A stretch of 64,000 nucleotides of DNA, from NCBI RefSeq assembly GCF_001613085.1, contig NZ_BDBR01000031.1, positions 80,623 through 144,622 of the forward strand, given 5' to 3'. How positions within the stretch are numbered: position 1 is the first letter of the stretch; the number at the start of each line of letters is the position of its first letter. The notes below the pieces were generated by a model, which was not told the DNA's origin, did not search any database, and saw nothing but the letters and a program-made list of their open reading frames with translations. Source of the DNA: Nocardia salmonicida NBRC 13393. Its GTDB lineage: Bacteria > Actinomycetota > Actinomycetes > Mycobacteriales > Mycobacteriaceae. Shown here in pieces: positions 60,672-64,000 of the stretch. Position numbers and translations under genes: made by a program.

Positions 60672-61453
60672 TCCACCTCGATTCGTCGCCGATCGGCTAC
60701 GCCGAGCCGAACACCGAATAGTTGTGCGGCCGGATCCGCCAGCTGATCCGCCGCCCGTCGCGCGGCCGCGGACCGTTGCCGCGCGTCCTCGTCCTCGTGC
60801 ACCGCGAGCTCACGCCGTGCGGCCTCGATCACCTTCGCCGGGTCGAGTGAATCCGGGGCACTGGAGATGCCAGGAATCGATACGGCGAGCCGCCACAGTA
60901 CGCGCAATCCGGACGTTTCCCCCGCAGGCTGCGCCGAAAGGTGTTCAGCCAAGCGAATAGCCGACACCAGCAGCCCCACCCGCGGACTCAACGGACCGAC
61001 CATCCGCCGTTCCAGTGGCCACGAACTCACCGCCATCAACCCACGGGCGGGGGCGAGCAGATCGGTGGTGAGCGCCGCGCACAGGTAGTACGGGCGCGCG
61101 TACGGCGCCGACCGGAAGGAACGTTCCTCGTCGCGCCGCAGACTGGTCAGCCGGGCGGGCAGCAGCTCGCCGGAAAAGAACGCGTCATGCGTGGCGAGCA
61201 CCAATTTCGGCGAAGACGGCACCGACAGCAAGGTCAACGCGCGATGCACGTGTTCACGCACCGGTACCCCCGGCGCCTCCGACGGCTCTTCCGGAATCGA
61301 CCCGAGAACCGCCGCGTCCCACGCCGATTCGGCCCGACGCAATTCCGCGCGCAATTGCCGAGCCCCGGCCCGATCCCCACCGGCAGCGGCCCGCCGCACC
61401 TCGGCCCGCAAACCGGAGATGCGCACCTCCAGCTCTTCGGCCGAGTCCGTCAC
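60668..61453 (-). CDS. Coiled-coil protein, first gene of the nuclease-helicase cassette
   Basis: The 261-residue product starts with a predicted coiled coil (about residues 5-50: ELEVRISGLRAEVRRAAAGG). A region that could be a winged helix follows (near SSPKLVLATHDAFFSGELL and LTSLRRDEERSFRS), and the C terminus is basic and helical. I do not recognise a family; it could be a DNA-binding adaptor. The start is GTG 61453 or GTG 61471, which cannot be separated by ribosome-site strength. Its stop overlaps the nuclease start by four bases (ATGA). Confidence 0.72.
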   Translation of the reverse strand: MTDSAEELEVRISGLRAEVRRAAAGGDRAGARQLRAELRRAESAWDAAVLGSIPEEPSEAPGVPVREHVHRALTLLSVPSSPKLVLATHDAFFSGELLPARLTSLRRDEERSFRSAPYARPYYLCAALTTDLLAPARGLMAVSSWPLERRMVGPLSPRVGLLVSAIRLAEHLSAQPAGETSGLRVLWRLAVSIPGISSAPDSLDPAKVIEAARRELAVHEDEDARQRSAAARRAADQLADPAAQLFGVRLGVADRRRIEVE

Positions 61454-61476
61454 GAGTCGGAGCGTATCCACAGCTA

Positions 61477-61502
61477 CCAGTATTGTCCAGTAAATCCCAG
61501 TA
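61477..61502. promoter_or_regulatory. Three 10-bp-phased direct repeats at the cassette promoter
   Basis: CCAGTA occurs at 61477-61482, 61487-61492 and 61497-61502, exactly one DNA turn apart. The repeats end only 6 bases upstream of the GTG at 61471 and 24 upstream of that at 61453. They lie within the divergent promoter region shared with pepA and probably bind a regulator. Confidence 0.6.
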
Positions 61503-61590
61503 TTTACGGGACGGCTGAACGAACGCACCGCACACCCGCACACCCGGACTCGTGATGCGAGCACCGATAGCGACCGAATAACCTGGGGCA

Positions 61591-63099
61591 ATGACCGCAG
61601 TCGCAGATCGTTCACTCGGACCAGAATTGGCGCGCACCGAAACCATCGCCCCCGACACCGACGTGCTGGTGATCGGGTTGACGTCGTCGGAGAACGGCCC
61701 CGCCATCGTCCCCGCCGACCTGTTCGGCGACGTGCTCACCGCCGAGGTCCGCGCGGAACTGCTGGACGCACTCGGCGCGGTCGGCGCCAAGGGTAAGCCG
61801 GAGGAACTCACCCGGGTGCCCGCGCCGTCTGCCCTGGCCGACGTCACCAGCGTGCTGGCCGTGGGACTCGGCGCGGCCGACAAGGTCGACGCCGAACAGG
61901 TGCGCCGCAGCGCCGGCGTCGCCGGGCGCGCGCTCAGTGGCACCGAACTCGTCGCCACCACCCTGTCCGGCATCGATCTCGGTGCCGCGGCCGAAGGTTT
62001 CTACCTCGGCGCCTACACCTTCTCCACCTTCAAGTCCAAGAGCGCGCCCAAGCCGGACGAGCGGCCGGTGGTCCGCGTCGAGTTGCTGGTTCCCGAACCG
62101 GAATTCGGCACCCTCGAACTGCTGCGCGCCCAGCTGGTCGCCGAGGCCATCGCCACCGCGCGCGATTTCGTGAACACCCCGCCGAGCGCGCTGTACCCCG
62201 CCGAGTTCGCCGACCGGGCCCGGGTGCTCGCCGAAGCGGCGGGCCTCGAGGTCGAGGTGCTCGACGAGAACGCCCTCGCCGCAGCCGGTTACGGCGGCAT
62301 CATCGGCGTCGGCCAAGGTTCCTCGCGACCGCCGCGACTGGTGCGCATCACCTACGCGGGCGGCCCGAAGAAGGTCGCGCTCGTCGGTAAGGGCATCACC
62401 TTCGACACCGGCGGCATCTCGATCAAGCCCGCCGCCAACATGGAGAACATGACCTCCGACATGGCGGGCGCCGCGGCGGTCGTCGCGACCGTGCTGCTGG
62501 CCGGGCGCCTCGGCCTGCCGGTCACCGTCACCGCGACCGTCCCGATGGCCGAGAACATGCCATCGGCTACCGCACAGCGCCCCGGCGATGTGCTCACCCA
62601 GTACGGCGGCACCACCGTCGAGGTCATCAACACCGACGCCGAAGGCCGTCTCATCCTGGCCGACGCCATCGTGCGCGCGGTCGAGGACGAGCCCGACTAC
62701 CTGATCGACGTCGCCACCCTCACCGGCGCGCAGATGGTCGCGCTCGGCACCCGCACCCCCGGCGTGATGGGCACCGACGAATTCCGCGACCGCGTCGCCG
62801 CGATCTCGCGCTCGGTCGGCGAGAACGGCTGGGCCATGCCCCTTCCGGCCGAGCTGCGCGCCGACCTCAACTCCAAGGTCGCCGATCTGGCCAATGTCGC
62901 GCCGCACCGCTGGGGCGGCATGCTCTCGGCCGCGCTGTTCCTCAAGGACTTCGTGCCCGAGGGCGTGCAGTGGGCCCACCTCGACGTCGCAGGTCCGGCC
63001 TACAACACAGGCGGCCCGTTCGGCTACATCGGCAAGGGCGGCACCGGTGTCCCGGTGCGCACGCTCATCACCGTGATCGAGGAGATCGGCGCGGAGTAG
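61591..63099 (+). CDS. pepA: Leucyl aminopeptidase (M17)
   Basis: The 502-residue protein is a di-metal M17 aminopeptidase with the signature NTDAEGRL and active-site GITFDTGGISIKPA, plus NMPSATAQRPGD. M17 enzymes are hexamers that remove N-terminal residues. It corresponds to Rv2213 (pepB). It is divergent to the nuclease-helicase cassette and runs into a small conserved gene on the other strand with no gap. Confidence 0.96.
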   Translation: MTAVADRSLGPELARTETIAPDTDVLVIGLTSSENGPAIVPADLFGDVLTAEVRAELLDALGAVGAKGKPEELTRVPAPSALADVTSVLAVGLGAADKVDAEQVRRSAGVAGRALSGTELVATTLSGIDLGAAAEGFYLGAYTFSTFKSKSAPKPDERPVVRVELLVPEPEFGTLELLRAQLVAEAIATARDFVNTPPSALYPAEFADRARVLAEAAGLEVEVLDENALAAAGYGGIIGVGQGSSRPPRLVRITYAGGPKKVALVGKGITFDTGGISIKPAANMENMTSDMAGAAAVVATVLLAGRLGLPVTVTATVPMAENMPSATAQRPGDVLTQYGGTTVEVINTDAEGRLILADAIVRAVEDEPDYLIDVATLTGAQMVALGTRTPGVMGTDEFRDRVAAISRSVGENGWAMPLPAELRADLNSKVADLANVAPHRWGGMLSAALFLKDFVPEGVQWAHLDVAGPAYNTGGPFGYIGKGGTGVPVRTLITVIEEIGAE

Positions 63100-63450
63100 T
63101 CACTCCTCCAGCTCGGCTTCGCGAGCCCGCCGCTCCTCGATGCGGCGGCGGGCATCGAAGTCGCGCATGCGTTGCGGGTAGCCGGTGCGGTTGACGTCGT
63201 AGACCGGAATCTTCAACGCACCCGCCAACCGGCGCGCACCCTTTTCGCCGACGATGCGGCGGGTCCATTCACCATCCGCGGCCACCAAAACTGCTGTGAC
63301 ATCGGTCACAGTGGTTTTCGGTTCGACGAAGGCTTCGACGCCACGCCGCGTGCGCGCCCAGTCCGCCAGGGCGCTCACCTCCGACGCGCGCTCGCGAGCG
63401 CCTGACCTGCTCGCACCGCGCCCACCACGGAAACGATCCAGCAAACCCAT
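63100..63450 (-). CDS. Conserved hypothetical protein
   Basis: A 116-residue basic protein starting MGLLDRFRGGRG, with many Arg and Glu residues and no signal peptide. The middle has a strand-like run (TDVTAVLVAADGEWTRRIVG). The start ATG 63450 has an AGG-type site upstream. It lies between pepA and sucB and converges on pepA with no gap. I do not recognise the family. Confidence 0.75.
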   Translation of the reverse strand: MGLLDRFRGGRGASRSGARERASEVSALADWARTRRGVEAFVEPKTTVTDVTAVLVAADGEWTRRIVGEKGARRLAGALKIPVYDVNRTGYPQRMRDFDARRRIEERRAREAELEE

Positions 63451-63682
63451 CCCGCTCGACCTCCTACATTCCGGCGGAATTCTGCTCACCGCCGTACATT
63501 CCATGGTGCCAGCTTCGCCCGGATCGCCGCCCTGCGCTACACCCGCGACGGACGAGTGCAAGGATGGTTGCCGGAACAAGAACCAACGTTTCCCGGGTGC
63601 TCCGCCGAGACCGGCGGGGTGGACGAAAGCCGCGACCCGCGACGGATGTCCGCCGGGTACACACTCAGAGGAGTCAGAGGAC

Positions 63683-64000
63683 ATGGCCTTCTCCGTCCAG
63701 ATGCCAGCCCTTGGTGAGAGCGTCACCGAGGGCACGGTGACCAGGTGGCTGAAGCAGGAAGGAGACACGGTCGAGGTCGACGAACCGCTGCTCGAAGTCT
63801 CCACCGACAAGGTCGACACCGAGATCCCTTCGCCGACCGCGGGCGTGCTCTCCAAGATCGTCGCCCAGGAAGACGACATCGTCGAGGTCGGCGGTGAACT
63901 CGGCGTGATCAGCGATGCCGGCGAAACCCCCGCCACCGCTCCTGCGCCTGCTTCCGCGCCCGCCGCCCCCGAGCCGGCCCCCGAACCCGAGCCCGAGCCC
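63683..64000 (+). CDS. sucB: 2-oxo acid dehydrogenase E2 component, 5' part (runs off window)
   Basis: The gene starts at ATG 63683 (MAFSVQMPALGESVTEGT) with AGAGG upstream and continues beyond the window. The visible 106 residues are a lipoyl domain with the lipoylated lysine in STDKVDTEIP, then an Ala/Pro/Glu linker. It corresponds to Rv2215 (dlaT/sucB), the dihydrolipoamide acyltransferase of 2-oxoglutarate/pyruvate dehydrogenase and peroxynitrite reductase. The name sucB versus dlaT cannot be settled here. Confidence 0.95.
   Translation, partial: MAFSVQMPALGESVTEGTVTRWLKQEGDTVEVDEPLLEVSTDKVDTEIPSPTAGVLSKIVAQEDDIVEVGGELGVISDAGETPATAPAPASAPAAPEPAPEPEPEP

Noticed and set aside
61477..61502. 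Repeats as a tiny CRISPR
   Set aside because: The repeats are 6 bp with 4-bp gaps and no spacers; they look like a regulator site.

Overview
This window is a high-GC chromosomal segment from a mycolic-acid actinomycete, most likely a Nocardia or a close relative. Signs of this are an antigen-85 type mycolyltransferase, PimB-type mannosyltransferase, the actinobacterial qcrCAB/ctaC/ctaE/ctaF respiratory genes, PASTA kinase, RipC-like peptidoglycan hydrolases and very GC-rich third codon positions. Gene content follows the Mycobacterium tuberculosis Rv2176-Rv2215 neighbourhood (pknL, aroG, RNase AS, plsC, arsA-like, pimB', ripC, exonuclease-GIY-YIG, trpD, ctaE-qcrCAB, ctaF-ctaC, asnB, adoK, erpA, cobUTS, ilvE, gcvT, pepB, dlaT/sucB), with inversions and lineage-specific insertions. 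I saw no rRNA, tRNA, insertion sequence, prophage or CRISPR array.

Layout. 1-3.5 kb: 3' part of the PASTA kinase, DAHP synthase and RNase AS. 3.6-7.9 kb: cytochrome bc1 operon with cytochrome oxidase subunit III (ctaE-qcrC-qcrA-qcrB, minus strand). 8-10.5 kb: trpD, facing a TrpF-like gene and an Lrp-type effector domain. 10.6-14.9 kb: exonuclease/GIY-YIG nuclease and an AAA ATPase-TPR membrane protein pair. 15.5-26 kb: a plus-strand cell-envelope run (two NlpC/P60 hydrolases, a HEXXH protein, PimB', two small START-like proteins, ArsA-like ATPase, ROK kinase, acyltransferase, UbiB-type kinase). 26-29 kb: PhoD-type phosphatase and FAD oxidoreductase. 29-37.8 kb: ctaC-ctaF, asnB, adoK, erpA, a GlxA-type regulator and a mycolyltransferase. 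37.9-43.5 kb: cobU-cobT-cobS, an MBL hydrolase, ilvE and gcvT. 43.5-54.2 kb: more accessory genes (PAP2-diacylglycerol kinase fusion, ANT-like nucleotidyltransferase, GH18-like protein, excalibur protein, Gly/Tyr-rich membrane protein, msrA, GMC oxidoreductase, MarR regulator and MFS exporter). 54.2-56.6 kb: a reduced conservon (CvnA-type kinase plus DUF742 only). 56.8-61.5 kb: a tightly overlapped four-gene minus-strand cassette. 61.6-64 kb: leucyl aminopeptidase, a small conserved protein and the start of sucB.

The most interesting region is the four-gene cassette. It encodes a coiled-coil protein, a RecB/Cas4-like PD-(D/E)XK nuclease with an apparent Fe-S cysteine set, a 493-residue protein of unknown function and a small SF1 helicase. 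All three junctions overlap by four bases (ATGA or GTGA), and three direct repeats with an exact 10-bp period lie at its promoter end. The nuclease and helicase together look like a split Dna2/AddAB-type machine, so it may act in DNA repair or anti-phage defence; that role is inference. Other points to revisit are two genes whose starts appear to be CTG, a stand-alone TrpF in a lineage that normally relies on PriA, a recurring hairpin directly after three minus-strand stop codons, and CRP/GlxR-like sites upstream of an NlpC/P60 gene.
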